A stretch of 7,805 bases of DNA, from the NCBI GenBank assembly GCA_026992595.1, contig JALWZW010000011.1, forward strand, positions 1 through 7,805, in the 5' to 3' direction. Position 1 is the stretch's first letter. The number at the start of each line of letters is the position of its first letter. The stretch comes from Microcaldota archaeon. Its GTDB lineage: Archaea; Micrarchaeota; Micrarchaeia; Anstonellales; Bilamarchaeaceae. The notes under the pieces are model-generated. The model was not told where the DNA came from. It saw only the letters and a list, made by a program, of their open reading frames with translations, and searched no databases. Positions 1-6,297 of the stretch are shown here, in pieces. Made by a program: the position numbers and the translations under genes.

Positions 1-17
1 AATAAACCCTGGAAACG

Positions 18-28
18 CTTTTAAAAAC
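18..28 (+). promoter_or_regulatory. TATA-box-like promoter element of the DUF763 gene
   Basis: An AT block (CTTTTAAAAAC) lies with its centre about 24 nt before the ATG at 47, preceded by a purine-rich GGAAACG that could serve as a BRE. In archaea transcription starts roughly 22-27 nt after the TATA centre, so the mRNA would begin at or next to the start codon. A weak GAGG at 33-36 is the only Shine-Dalgarno-like sequence. The call rests on position and composition only. Confidence 0.5.
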
Positions 29-46
29 AAGAGAGGCGATAAGGTT

Positions 47-1024
47 ATGCTAAGAACAGCAGACCTTCCTCTTCATTCAGGCAAATGCCCGCCCTGGTTG
101 TTTAAGAAGATGAAGGCACTGGGGAAAGAGATATGCGGAGCGATTATTGAGGAGTTTGGGACTAAAGCGTTTTTAGAACGGCTCGCACACCCCGGATTCT
201 TCCAATCGCTGGCATGTGTTTTGGGCTTTGATTGGCATTCTAGCGGCACCACAACCACAACCTGCGGAGCGCTTCAAGCAGTGGTAGGGGAATTTGGAGT
301 GAGTGGCTGCGGGGGAAAAGGGAAGGCCCACACCACATTAAAGGAGATTGAAGAAAAAGCGCGCAGTTATGCGGAGGGGGAGCGGTTAAAGAAGATAAGC
401 AGATTGTGCGCCAAAGTAGATAATGCAGGAATTCAAGATGGCTATGCACTTTACCACCATATGATTCTTTTTGATGAAAAGGGCAATTGGTGTGTGGTTC
501 AGCAGGGGATGAAAAGCGATTATGCGCGCCGCTACCATTGGTTTAATGCAGACCGCTTTGTGTCAGGCCCGCCCTCAAAAATTGCAGGAGTGAAAGAAAG
601 GGAAGCGCTTAATTTAGTGAGCGAAAAAAGCGAGGAAATGCGCAAATGCTGTGTGGATATTGTGAAAGATGGCGCTCACTACCTCTTTCCCAAGCACCAT
701 GCAGTTCTAAGATGCGACCTTACTAAAAGGGATTTAGAGTTTTTGAAAAAATGCTATGAATTCCAGCCCAAAAATTACGAGGAACTTCTCCTTATTAAAG
801 GAATGGGGGCAAAAAAGTTGCGCGCCCTTGCTCTTCTTTCTAAATTAGTATATGGCTGTGAATTGGATTGGAGAGACCCTGTTAAATTTTCCTTTGCGCA
901 TGGGGGAAAAGACGGCACACCCTTTCCTGTAGATAGAGAAGTTTATAACAACAGTATTCGCTTTATGAAAAATAAAAGAGAGGTAATAAAACATCTTTAC
1001 AAATACTTTGATGCAAATACCTAA
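47..1024 (+). CDS. DUF763 family protein with C-terminal helix-hairpin-helix
   Basis: I recognise this as a DUF763 protein, a family found in archaea and thermophilic bacteria with no biochemical function known to me. Family hallmarks are the start TADLPLHSGKCPPWLF (residues 4-19), the FDWHSSGTTTTTCGAL block (61-76), a GCGGKGKAH segment (87-95), DGYALYHH (131-138), WCVVQQGM (148-155) followed by YARRYHW (159-165), and the late block FSFAHGGKDGTPFPVDREVY (281-300). Residues about 243-270, with the turn KGMGAKKL, look like a helix-hairpin-helix, which suggests but does not prove nucleic-acid binding. Length 325 aa is at the short end of what I expect for the family. There is no signal peptide or TM segment, so it should be cytosolic. 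The start is set by the first in-frame ATG, just downstream of a TATA-like box. It is followed after 24 nt by the RNA ligase gene. Confidence 0.9.
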   Translation: MLRTADLPLHSGKCPPWLFKKMKALGKEICGAIIEEFGTKAFLERLAHPGFFQSLACVLGFDWHSSGTTTTTCGALQAVVGEFGVSGCGGKGKAHTTLKEIEEKARSYAEGERLKKISRLCAKVDNAGIQDGYALYHHMILFDEKGNWCVVQQGMKSDYARRYHWFNADRFVSGPPSKIAGVKEREALNLVSEKSEEMRKCCVDIVKDGAHYLFPKHHAVLRCDLTKRDLEFLKKCYEFQPKNYEELLLIKGMGAKKLRALALLSKLVYGCELDWRDPVKFSFAHGGKDGTPFPVDREVYNNSIRFMKNKREVIKHLYKYFDANT

Positions 1025-1035
1025 AAATTTTAAAT
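1022..1035 (+). promoter_or_regulatory. AT-rich promoter-like block before the RNA ligase gene
   Basis: A run of A and T (TAAAAATTTTAAAT) overlaps the DUF763 stop codon and ends 13 nt before the ATG at 1049. Its left half is centred about 23-24 nt before the ATG, the spacing of a leaderless start. No Shine-Dalgarno sequence occurs in the 24-nt gap, which argues for its own leaderless transcript rather than only readthrough from the DUF763 gene. The evidence is weaker than for the boxes upstream of the kinase-like and secreted-protein genes, because the best TTTTAAAT core is only about 17 nt from the ATG. Confidence 0.35.
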
Positions 1036-1048
1036 CACATAACCCTCT

Positions 1049-1531
1049 ATGCGCCTCTTTGTTGCAGTAGTGCCTCCAGAAGAGATAAAAGAGAGATTAT
1101 ATAGGGTGATAAAGGAATTACCAGAGGAGGGGCTTAAAAAAGTGCCTAAAGAAAACCTCCACATCACCCTTCAATTTATTGGGGAGGGCGAGGTGGAGGA
1201 AGAGGGAAGGAGGTTGGAAAAAATTGATTTTGGAGGCCCTGCGGTTTGCAGAGTGGAAGGGTTGGGGGTGTTTCCCAACCGCAATTTTGTAAGAGTGATA
1301 TGGGCGGGAGCGCAAGGGCTGGAAAGATTTGCAGAAAAATTAGGAGAGAGAAATTTTAAAGGGCATATAACATTGGCGCGCGTTAAGAAGAAGCACGATT
1401 TTAGCGCTATTTTGGAAAAATATAAAAAAGAGGTGTTCGGTGAATTTGAGGTTAAAAAAATATATCTGATGGAGAGTATTCTAAAAAGGGAAGGGCCTAT
1501 ATACAGGAGGGTGAGGGAATTTTATGTTTGA
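1049..1531 (+). CDS. thpR: RNA 2',3'-cyclic phosphodiesterase (2'-5' RNA ligase family, ThpR)
   Basis: This is a member of the two-histidine (2H) phosphoesterase superfamily, archaeal/bacterial 2'-5' RNA ligase branch. In vitro these enzymes open RNA 2',3'-cyclic phosphates and ligate tRNA halves with a 2'-5' bond; the physiological role is uncertain. The N-terminus MRLFVAVVPPEEIKERL is typical. The two catalytic HxT motifs are intact: H38-I-T40 within LHITLQFIGE and H106-I-T108 within GHITLARVKK. The family pattern of a strand ending in VIWAG (83-87) and a final strand region (136-160) with IYLMESIL is present. At 160 aa it is shorter than the roughly 175-190 aa usual for the family, mainly between the two motifs, where the linker before H106 is very short. 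It is probably cytosolic. Its last 8 nt overlap the start of the transporter gene, so the two are likely one transcription unit. Confidence 0.92.
   Translation: MRLFVAVVPPEEIKERLYRVIKELPEEGLKKVPKENLHITLQFIGEGEVEEEGRRLEKIDFGGPAVCRVEGLGVFPNRNFVRVIWAGAQGLERFAEKLGERNFKGHITLARVKKKHDFSAILEKYKKEVFGEFEVKKIYLMESILKREGPIYRRVREFYV
1506..1517 (+). promoter_or_regulatory. Shine-Dalgarno sequence of the EamA transporter gene
   Basis: The purine stretch GGAGGGTGAGGG contains GGAGG and GGTGA, both complementary to the archaeal 16S 3' end. It ends 6 nt before the ATG at 1524 (9 nt from the end of GGTGA). It lies inside the end of the RNA ligase gene. It is the only strong ribosome-binding site found in the window and it decides the overlapping ATG as start. 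Confidence 0.7.
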
Positions 1532-2351
1532 GTTCCTTTACGCCTTTCTCTCAGTGTTCTTTTACGGGTCGGTGAGCACATTTTCAAAATATGTGATAAA
1601 AAAGGTGGGACATAGGAGAGCTGCTGTGTATATCTACATATTCCTTTCCTCGCTCCTTCTCCTCTACGCGTTCCTCACCTCTCACAACCTCTACCTTCCC
1701 CCTAACCTATTAGCACCATATTTTTTGCAAATAAGCGTGGGGGCGCTAGCAGTAATAGTGCATTATAAAACATTAGAGAGAGGAAAGGTTGCAGAAATTT
1801 CACCTATAACGCGCGTTTCCACGCTTTTGGTTGTTATACTCAGCATAGTTTTTCTTAATGAAGTGATAACCGCAATGCAGGTGTTGGGAGCGCTCTTAAT
1901 TGTGATTTCTGCATTCATAATCTCAGATAATTTTAACATTAAAAAAGAGTGGCTTCCTTTGGCGCTCACCACCATGATTTTGAGAACAATCTATTTTACC
2001 AACATAAAGTTATTTGTGGTAGAGTTGGGGCCTTTGGCATCCACCATTCTTTTAGAGGTAGGGAATTCAACATTGATAACGCTTTATTATGTTATAAGGA
2101 AAAAGAACATTAAGCCCTATCCTGATGTAAAGTATGCGCTTATTCCTGCCTTGCTCATATTTTTAGGTTCCCTATTTTACAACATCTCAGTATCGTTTAT
2201 AGGCGCAGGAATAACCTCAGCCATTAGCGGAACGGTGACTGTTATAGGAGCTATAATGTCTTACATTGTACTAAAAGAGAAAATAGAAAAGCGCAAATAT
2301 GCGGCGATAATAGCGATGGCAATAGGAATAGCGCTATTGTTCATAGGTTAA
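1524..2351 (+). CDS. EamA/DMT-family 10-TM transporter
   Basis: The protein is a polytopic membrane protein of 275 aa, close to the usual 280-300 aa of drug/metabolite transporter (EamA) proteins. About ten hydrophobic helices are visible, near residues 2-20, 33-52, 64-82, 94-111, 117-134, 144-162, 168-190, 203-221, 226-249 and 258-274, arranged as two five-helix repeats. Each repeat ends with the family pattern of a short polar LxE turn before the last helix: FLNEVITAMQVLGALLIV (110-127) and VLKEKIEKRKYAAIIAMAIG (249-268). The family exports or imports small metabolites such as amino acids, nucleosides and sugar phosphates; the substrate cannot be told from sequence. The start overlaps the RNA ligase end by 8 nt behind a good Shine-Dalgarno. 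The stop TAA shares the TTAA tetranucleotide with the stop of the convergent pilin-like gene. Confidence 0.9.
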   Translation: MFEFLYAFLSVFFYGSVSTFSKYVIKKVGHRRAAVYIYIFLSSLLLLYAFLTSHNLYLPPNLLAPYFLQISVGALAVIVHYKTLERGKVAEISPITRVSTLLVVILSIVFLNEVITAMQVLGALLIVISAFIISDNFNIKKEWLPLALTTMILRTIYFTNIKLFVVELGPLASTILLEVGNSTLITLYYVIRKKNIKPYPDVKYALIPALLIFLGSLFYNISVSFIGAGITSAISGTVTVIGAIMSYIVLKEKIEKRKYAAIIAMAIGIALLFIG

Positions 2352-2587
2352 GAGCATCTGTTATCGCTGCAACTAAGTCCTTCAGCGCAATCAGAGTCAT
2401 CAATGCAAAAGGCACCTTCTTCGCCCTTCACACCCCCGCTTGCTTTTTCCAATATTTCATCGGTCTTTTGAGAGATTGTCTCACCGCTCTTTTTTGCAGC
2501 GCCCAACATCTGGGCAGCCACCAAACCCACTACAGCCACCAAAACCACAAGTAAGATCAACATTTCAGCAGAAAGTTGTCCTTTCAT
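2348..2587 (-). CDS. Class III signal peptide (pilin-like) protein with four-Cys tail
   Basis: This is a small secreted or membrane protein of 79 aa. Its N-terminus MKGQLSAEMLIL matches the archaeal class III signal peptide: a short basic n-region, predicted cleavage between G3 and Q4, then the QxSxExxxL motif (Q4, S6, E8, L12) leading into a hydrophobic helix to about residue 30. Proteins of this kind are cut by the EppA type of prepilin peptidase and build thin pili in methanogens; many lineages carry them with no known role. Residues 31-58 are polar and probably helical. The end carries four cysteines (C61, C67, C73, C78; spacing C-x5-C-x5-C-x4-C) in an acidic context, FCIDDSDCAEGLSCSDNRCS, resembling small disulfide-bonded repeats of archaeal surface proteins. 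It has its own TATA-like box, lies 35 nt after the kinase-like gene on the same strand, and overlaps the transporter stop by 4 nt. Confidence 0.82.
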   Translation of the reverse strand: MKGQLSAEMLILLVVLVAVVGLVAAQMLGAAKKSGETISQKTDEILEKASGGVKGEEGAFCIDDSDCAEGLSCSDNRCS

Positions 2588-2610
2588 AATTATAATTAAT
2601 GTTCAAAAAT

Positions 2611-2622
2611 GTATAAAAAAGG
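2611..2622 (-). promoter_or_regulatory. TATA-like promoter of the pilin-like gene
   Basis: Read on the minus strand the element is CCTTTTTTATAC, centred about 28-29 nt before the ATG at 2587. The rest of the 35-nt gap is AT-rich (ACATTAATTATAATT) with no Shine-Dalgarno, so a leaderless or nearly leaderless transcript is likely. A small surface protein could thus be expressed independently of the kinase-like gene upstream. Confidence 0.55.
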
Positions 2623-3648
2623 TTATTGTTGATGGGAAAATTCAGCGGTAATGTTCTGATAAACATCTGAAAGGAAAGAATAAAGTGTAAAGGCGGCGGT
2701 GGTTAAAAGAAACGCAATGGTAAGCGCCTTTAAAAGCTTTGAGGGGTTGCGAGGTGGCGCCTGTAAGGAACGGAAAAGCGCTGCTAATTCTTCCTTCGCT
2801 TCCTCCTCATTACTCTCAAAAATACCGCTTTCAATAACCTCCCGCCAACTTGCCCTTCCCTTTACTTTAATTCTTAACATATTCAACAGCAACTCTTTTT
2901 TCTCCTCATCTAAATCAAATTGGGGCATCTCTGCAACATAAGGATTGGAAATCCAACTATCACCTGAAAGGATGGTTAGATAATGGTCTTTAATGTGTTG
3001 AAAAGATTGCCCCTCAAAAAGAGGGCTGCCGCTGTATAAATAAACAGCCATTGCGCCTAAGGAAAAAACATCAGAGCGTTTAGATATTTTGTCCAATTTT
3101 GTGAGAACTTCAGGTGCTGCAAAATGAGGATTTAAAGAAAAGAGGTCAGAAGAAACGGTGATATCAGGATTAACTTGTTGGTGGGGTTTGAAATAACCGG
3201 TAGGAATAAGTTCAACTTCCCCGTTCTCACCTATAAGAACATTGTTTGGATTAAGGTCTCTATAGGCATCAGCCAATTGGTAATAGTGCAAAATGCCTTT
3301 CATGATGTTGTTTAAAATATAATTAGAGGCGTTATATGAGAGGGTGAGACGGCGGTTTTTCAGCATAGAGAGAAATTGAGAGAGTTGCATGCAGTTGAAG
3401 TATTCAAATACAATACCCTCTGGGTAATAGCCCAAATAGGTGAGAATGTTTGGATGGTGAGGAAGTTTTTCTAAAGAATTTAAGAAGCGCAAAGCTCTCC
3501 TGCCGCTCACCTCAGTCAAAAGAACAAAGACCTTTTTTTCAGACAAACGGCCCTCCACAAAGGAGCCGGTAGCAGTTTCAAAAAGTATCTTCTCCTTGTT
3601 AATTGTAAGTTTAGGTCTGGGTTTTTGAGCAATCACACGCTGTGCCAT
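2623..3648 (-). CDS. Membrane-anchored protein-kinase-like protein, predicted pseudokinase
   Basis: The 341-aa protein has an N-terminal eukaryotic-type Ser/Thr kinase fold (about 20-280) and one C-terminal TM helix (about 305-327), leaving a short tail outside. Kinase landmarks: HPNIL (65-69), hinge VFEYF (80-84), catalytic-loop equivalent YRDLNPNNVLI (129-139), APE (178-180), DVFSLG (193-198) and the subdomain XI arginine R265. Several catalytic residues look lost. The beta3 lysine position is hydrophobic (VFVLL, about 40-44); the glycine loop is degraded (ATGSFVEG, 26-33); HRD reads YRD with the usual lysine replaced by N133; and the DFG position reads P149-T150-G151. D131 and N136 remain. 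I infer a pseudokinase acting as scaffold or sensor, though unusual activity cannot be excluded. The start is ATG 3648, 26-27 nt from a TATA box; a GTG at 3696 would add 16 residues but lies upstream of that box. It is transcribed divergently from the large secreted protein. Confidence 0.82.
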   Translation of the reverse strand: MAQRVIAQKPRPKLTINKEKILFETATGSFVEGRLSEKKVFVLLTEVSGRRALRFLNSLEKLPHHPNILTYLGYYPEGIVFEYFNCMQLSQFLSMLKNRRLTLSYNASNYILNNIMKGILHYYQLADAYRDLNPNNVLIGENGEVELIPTGYFKPHQQVNPDITVSSDLFSLNPHFAAPEVLTKLDKISKRSDVFSLGAMAVYLYSGSPLFEGQSFQHIKDHYLTILSGDSWISNPYVAEMPQFDLDEEKKELLLNMLRIKVKGRASWREVIESGIFESNEEEAKEELAALFRSLQAPPRNPSKLLKALTIAFLLTTAAFTLYSFLSDVYQNITAEFSHQQ

Positions 3649-3668
3649 GAAAATATTGTGTCTAAAAG

Positions 3669-3680
3669 GGTTTAAATTTG
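3669..3680 (-). promoter_or_regulatory. TATA-like promoter of the kinase-like gene
   Basis: On the minus strand the box reads CAAATTTAAACC, centred about 26-27 nt before the ATG at 3648. This spacing predicts a transcript starting at the ATG, so it decides the start against the upstream GTG at 3696. It is nearly the same 12-mer as the box facing the other way at 3696-3707. Confidence 0.6.
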
Positions 3681-3695
3681 TTAGTATTATAAGCA

Positions 3696-3707
3696 CAATT
3701 TAAAACC
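3696..3707 (+). promoter_or_regulatory. TATA-like promoter of the large secreted-protein gene
   Basis: The box CAATTTAAAACC is centred about 27-28 nt before the ATG at 3729, and no Shine-Dalgarno occurs in between (the spacer is pyrimidine-rich, ACTTCCACTATTCTTTT). A leaderless mRNA is predicted. It is separated by 15 bp from the almost identical minus-strand box at 3669-3680. Confidence 0.6.
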
Positions 3708-3728
3708 ATTAACTTCCACTATTCTTTT

Positions 3729-6296
3729 ATGGCAGGGAGGATGCTCACTTCAGAGGAGAGGAGAAGAGAAAGAAAGTGGAAGAGAATAAGAGAAGGAGTT
3801 GGTAGATTTTTTAGAAGAGTTGCGATGGGAGCGGCGCTTGCGCTTGCAAGTCCCATGGCTTCCTCTGCTCAACCCCCTCGTTCTGCCCAACCTTCCCAGA
3901 ATGCTGTTCAAACCCAAGAGAGCAGGGGGCAAAACAGAAGCGGGGAAGGGGCAGATGGAGAGTATAGCGTAAGGATTTACACCCCAGAAGAGAATGTAAG
4001 GCGGTTAATGGAGAGAGGGCTTATAAGAGAGGCAAGGCAAGATAGGGTGCTGTTTGCCAGGTTGTATGGGATAGGCGGGGAGGAGTTAGTAAGGCAGTTA
4101 AGCAGAGATATGTTTCTAAGAGGGCTGGCTGCTTACGGGAGGTTTAGAGGAGCTGTAGTTATGGGGGAAGAGGATTTGAAAGCAATGTTGGAGTGGATGG
4201 GTAGGAATATAGGCACAGAAAGAGCATCTTCTATCACAATCCCCACACCAGAGCAGCCGTTTTATGTGGAGAGAGGGGCAATCAACCTTGCTCGTGTAAT
4301 GTGCGGTTCAAGAGAAGCAATTAACTGCTTCTATAACTTAGACCATTACCCCGGCTATAATGAGTTGGCTCACTATCACAATGCATGCATCTCAGCAATA
4401 AGAACATTTCAATGCAGCGAGCCACAAATGCAGGTAGAATTGTTTTATAGAATAGATAGAAGGGTATGGAGGAGAGATGCGGCAAGGCAAAACGCTGAGA
4501 AAATTGCTCAATGGCTTAAAGAAAGGATTGTTAAAAAGATGAGCGAGGGAGAGATTGGAGGAATGGAGCTACCTATCACAGGGATAGAGAATAATGATAT
4601 AATAGTAGGAGGGCATTGGGTTTATGTTTTGGATGGAAGAACCCTCTTGCCTCAGTTAGAAGCAAGAGAGGGGGAAGAAGTTAAACTCTTTATGGTGGAA
4701 AGGAGCAGAGGGCAGGAGGGAGCAGTGGTGAGAGGAGTGGCGGAGAGAATGTTCGAAATAGATTCATCAACAATTGGGGGAAGAACAGCATTTATGACTG
4801 AATGGGAGTGGAAAATTACACGAGCAGGAATAAAAAGGGAAGAAAGAGTTTTCTATACATCTGAATACTTTACATCTACTCACCGTAACCCACCATATAC
4901 CAATCTAATAAAATTAAACAGTTTTCTCCCACCCTCTTCAACACACTTACTTTATATAGACCCCTTAACCCACTTGATGGGCAGGTTGGCTCAGAATGGA
5001 AGAATAACTTCTATAAGAGGAAGAGTATTAAGAGTTAATTATTTACAAAATAGGATCAGACGAGCCAGAGGAGGAGAATATGTATTGTTACCACCAATCT
5101 ATCCAGAAAATAAAAAAGTAATATATGAATTAATGCTAAGTAGAGAGAGGGAAACCTCTCGCCAACTAATAGAAAGAATTTCTTCACCTCTTCAAACAAC
5201 CACCACCCTCTCCAGAGTAAATGAAATACTTCTCTATGCACAGCCCCACCAAATAAACGGATTACCACCTACATATGCTATAGTCCCAGAAGTCACTACA
5301 TTAGAAGTAAATGCAGGCCCACTGAGAGTGGTGAGCAGAAGATTGATAGAAAAGCGAGATATGGGACTGTTTGTGTTAATTGATGGCGTGTTCACACATC
5401 CCGAAGTTGCCAATAAATGGGCAAATAGAATATTGGATGGAGGGGGACCATGGAGAAGTAATAGCGAAATAGGTAAATTAGAGATACCTCAATTAGCATA
5501 CGCACAAATAAGAGGTTTTGTGAGGGTAGAAGAAGTTCGGCCAGCACAACTGATAATAAAAGAAATAATACATGATTATGAGTGGAAATACGATCTTCCG
5601 ATATCAGGTGCATTCATAAACAGAGTTTATCTAAAAAAAGAGAATCCCTTCACCCCCTTATTAGCAAACACAGCAATAATAATAAAAGATAACCAGGCAT
5701 TAGAAATTTTTACATATGGAGGAGCACCACTCTACCTAGAGTTAATCCAGCCAGGAGGCCACGTAATCCCCATCAGTAAAATAAGCTTCACAGAACCAAT
5801 GGAATTCGCAACAAGAAAATATGGAGAAGTGGATTGGAAGAATCCATTCTTTATAGGATGGATTCCTAGCATCATTATATTTGAGCCATGGTTGGGAAGA
5901 ATAAGAAGCATACCTAAAGGGATAGTGTTAATTATTATACCTAAGAAAAACGGGCGGCCGATAATGGAAAGATTTGGTAATGAAGAAAGAATGTTTGGGA
6001 TAATGGTGGAAATATCTTTTTCATTGAAGATGGGACGCAGGACGGTATGGGAAGATGGAGGGAAAAGAGAAGTTGTAGCAAGGCCGGCATATGTTAAAGT
6101 AACTGAAAGAACAAACCGTCTTGAGATTGAGAGAGAATATCTCAACCTACCTCCAACTATGCGTAGAGTCCCTTCTAATGTGGTTTATAACGCTCAAATC
6201 AACGACCCCCAAATAATCCGCATGCTGAGAATGAGAGAAGATTATTTAAGGGAAGTGAGAAGGTTAAGAGAGAGGCAAAGGGTGGCAAGAAGATAA
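3729..6296 (+). CDS. Large secreted arginine-rich protein of unknown family
   Basis: I do not recognise the family of this 855-aa protein. Residues 1-30 are very basic and end in RFFRR, followed by a mildly hydrophobic stretch VAMGAALALASPMASSA (31-47) with a plausible signal-peptidase site after A47. The twin arginine R29-R30 makes a Tat signal possible, but a Sec signal with a long n-region fits as well. Residues 48-78 are Gln/Ser/Pro-rich and probably a flexible linker. Residues about 85-165 and 250-275 look helical; the rest appears mainly beta-strand with short Ile/Val-rich strands and no convincing internal TM helix. Its only four cysteines cluster at C192, C200, C220 and C229, suggesting two disulfides or a metal site. 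The C-terminus (about 828-855) is a strongly basic amphipathic helix ending VARR. No catalytic motif was found. Local GC drops in the middle of the gene. The stop is 1 nt from that of the convergent coiled-coil gene. Confidence 0.85.
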   Translation: MAGRMLTSEERRRERKWKRIREGVGRFFRRVAMGAALALASPMASSAQPPRSAQPSQNAVQTQESRGQNRSGEGADGEYSVRIYTPEENVRRLMERGLIREARQDRVLFARLYGIGGEELVRQLSRDMFLRGLAAYGRFRGAVVMGEEDLKAMLEWMGRNIGTERASSITIPTPEQPFYVERGAINLARVMCGSREAINCFYNLDHYPGYNELAHYHNACISAIRTFQCSEPQMQVELFYRIDRRVWRRDAARQNAEKIAQWLKERIVKKMSEGEIGGMELPITGIENNDIIVGGHWVYVLDGRTLLPQLEAREGEEVKLFMVERSRGQEGAVVRGVAERMFEIDSSTIGGRTAFMTEWEWKITRAGIKREERVFYTSEYFTSTHRNPPYTNLIKLNSFLPPSSTHLLYIDPLTHLMGRLAQNGRITSIRGRVLRVNYLQNRIRRARGGEYVLLPPIYPENKKVIYELMLSRERETSRQLIERISSPLQTTTTLSRVNEILLYAQPHQINGLPPTYAIVPEVTTLEVNAGPLRVVSRRLIEKRDMGLFVLIDGVFTHPEVANKWANRILDGGGPWRSNSEIGKLEIPQLAYAQIRGFVRVEEVRPAQLIIKEIIHDYEWKYDLPISGAFINRVYLKKENPFTPLLANTAIIIKDNQALEIFTYGGAPLYLELIQPGGHVIPISKISFTEPMEFATRKYGEVDWKNPFFIGWIPSIIIFEPWLGRIRSIPKGIVLIIIPKKNGRPIMERFGNEERMFGIMVEISFSLKMGRRTVWEDGGKREVVARPAYVKVTERTNRLEIEREYLNLPPTMRRVPSNVVYNAQINDPQIIRMLRMREDYLREVRRLRERQRVARR

Positions 6297-6297
6297 A

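Noticed and set aside
2588..2622. A small RNA or box C/D element in the gap between the kinase-like and pilin-like genes.
   Set aside because: The gap is 35 nt, is explained by a TATA-like promoter, and shows no C/D boxes or stable hairpin.
3816..3872. A firm Tat signal assignment from RFFRRVAMG.
   Set aside because: The arginine pair is present, but the consensus serine/threonine before it and the following F-L-K are missing, so Sec export is equally possible. It is kept only as a possibility.
3942..4457. A metalloprotease-like site in the large secreted protein, from NELAHYHNAC (residues 211-220).
   Set aside because: The required HExxH pattern is absent; the glutamate precedes the first histidine and no matching third ligand motif was seen.
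5732..6145. A 137-codon open frame on the minus strand inside the large secreted-protein gene.
   Set aside because: It lies fully antisense to a gene with a signal peptide, promoter and coherent protein sequence, lacks its own promoter or ribosome-binding site, and its hydrophobic Ile/Leu/Pro-rich translation is typical of a frame opposite a charged AT-rich gene.
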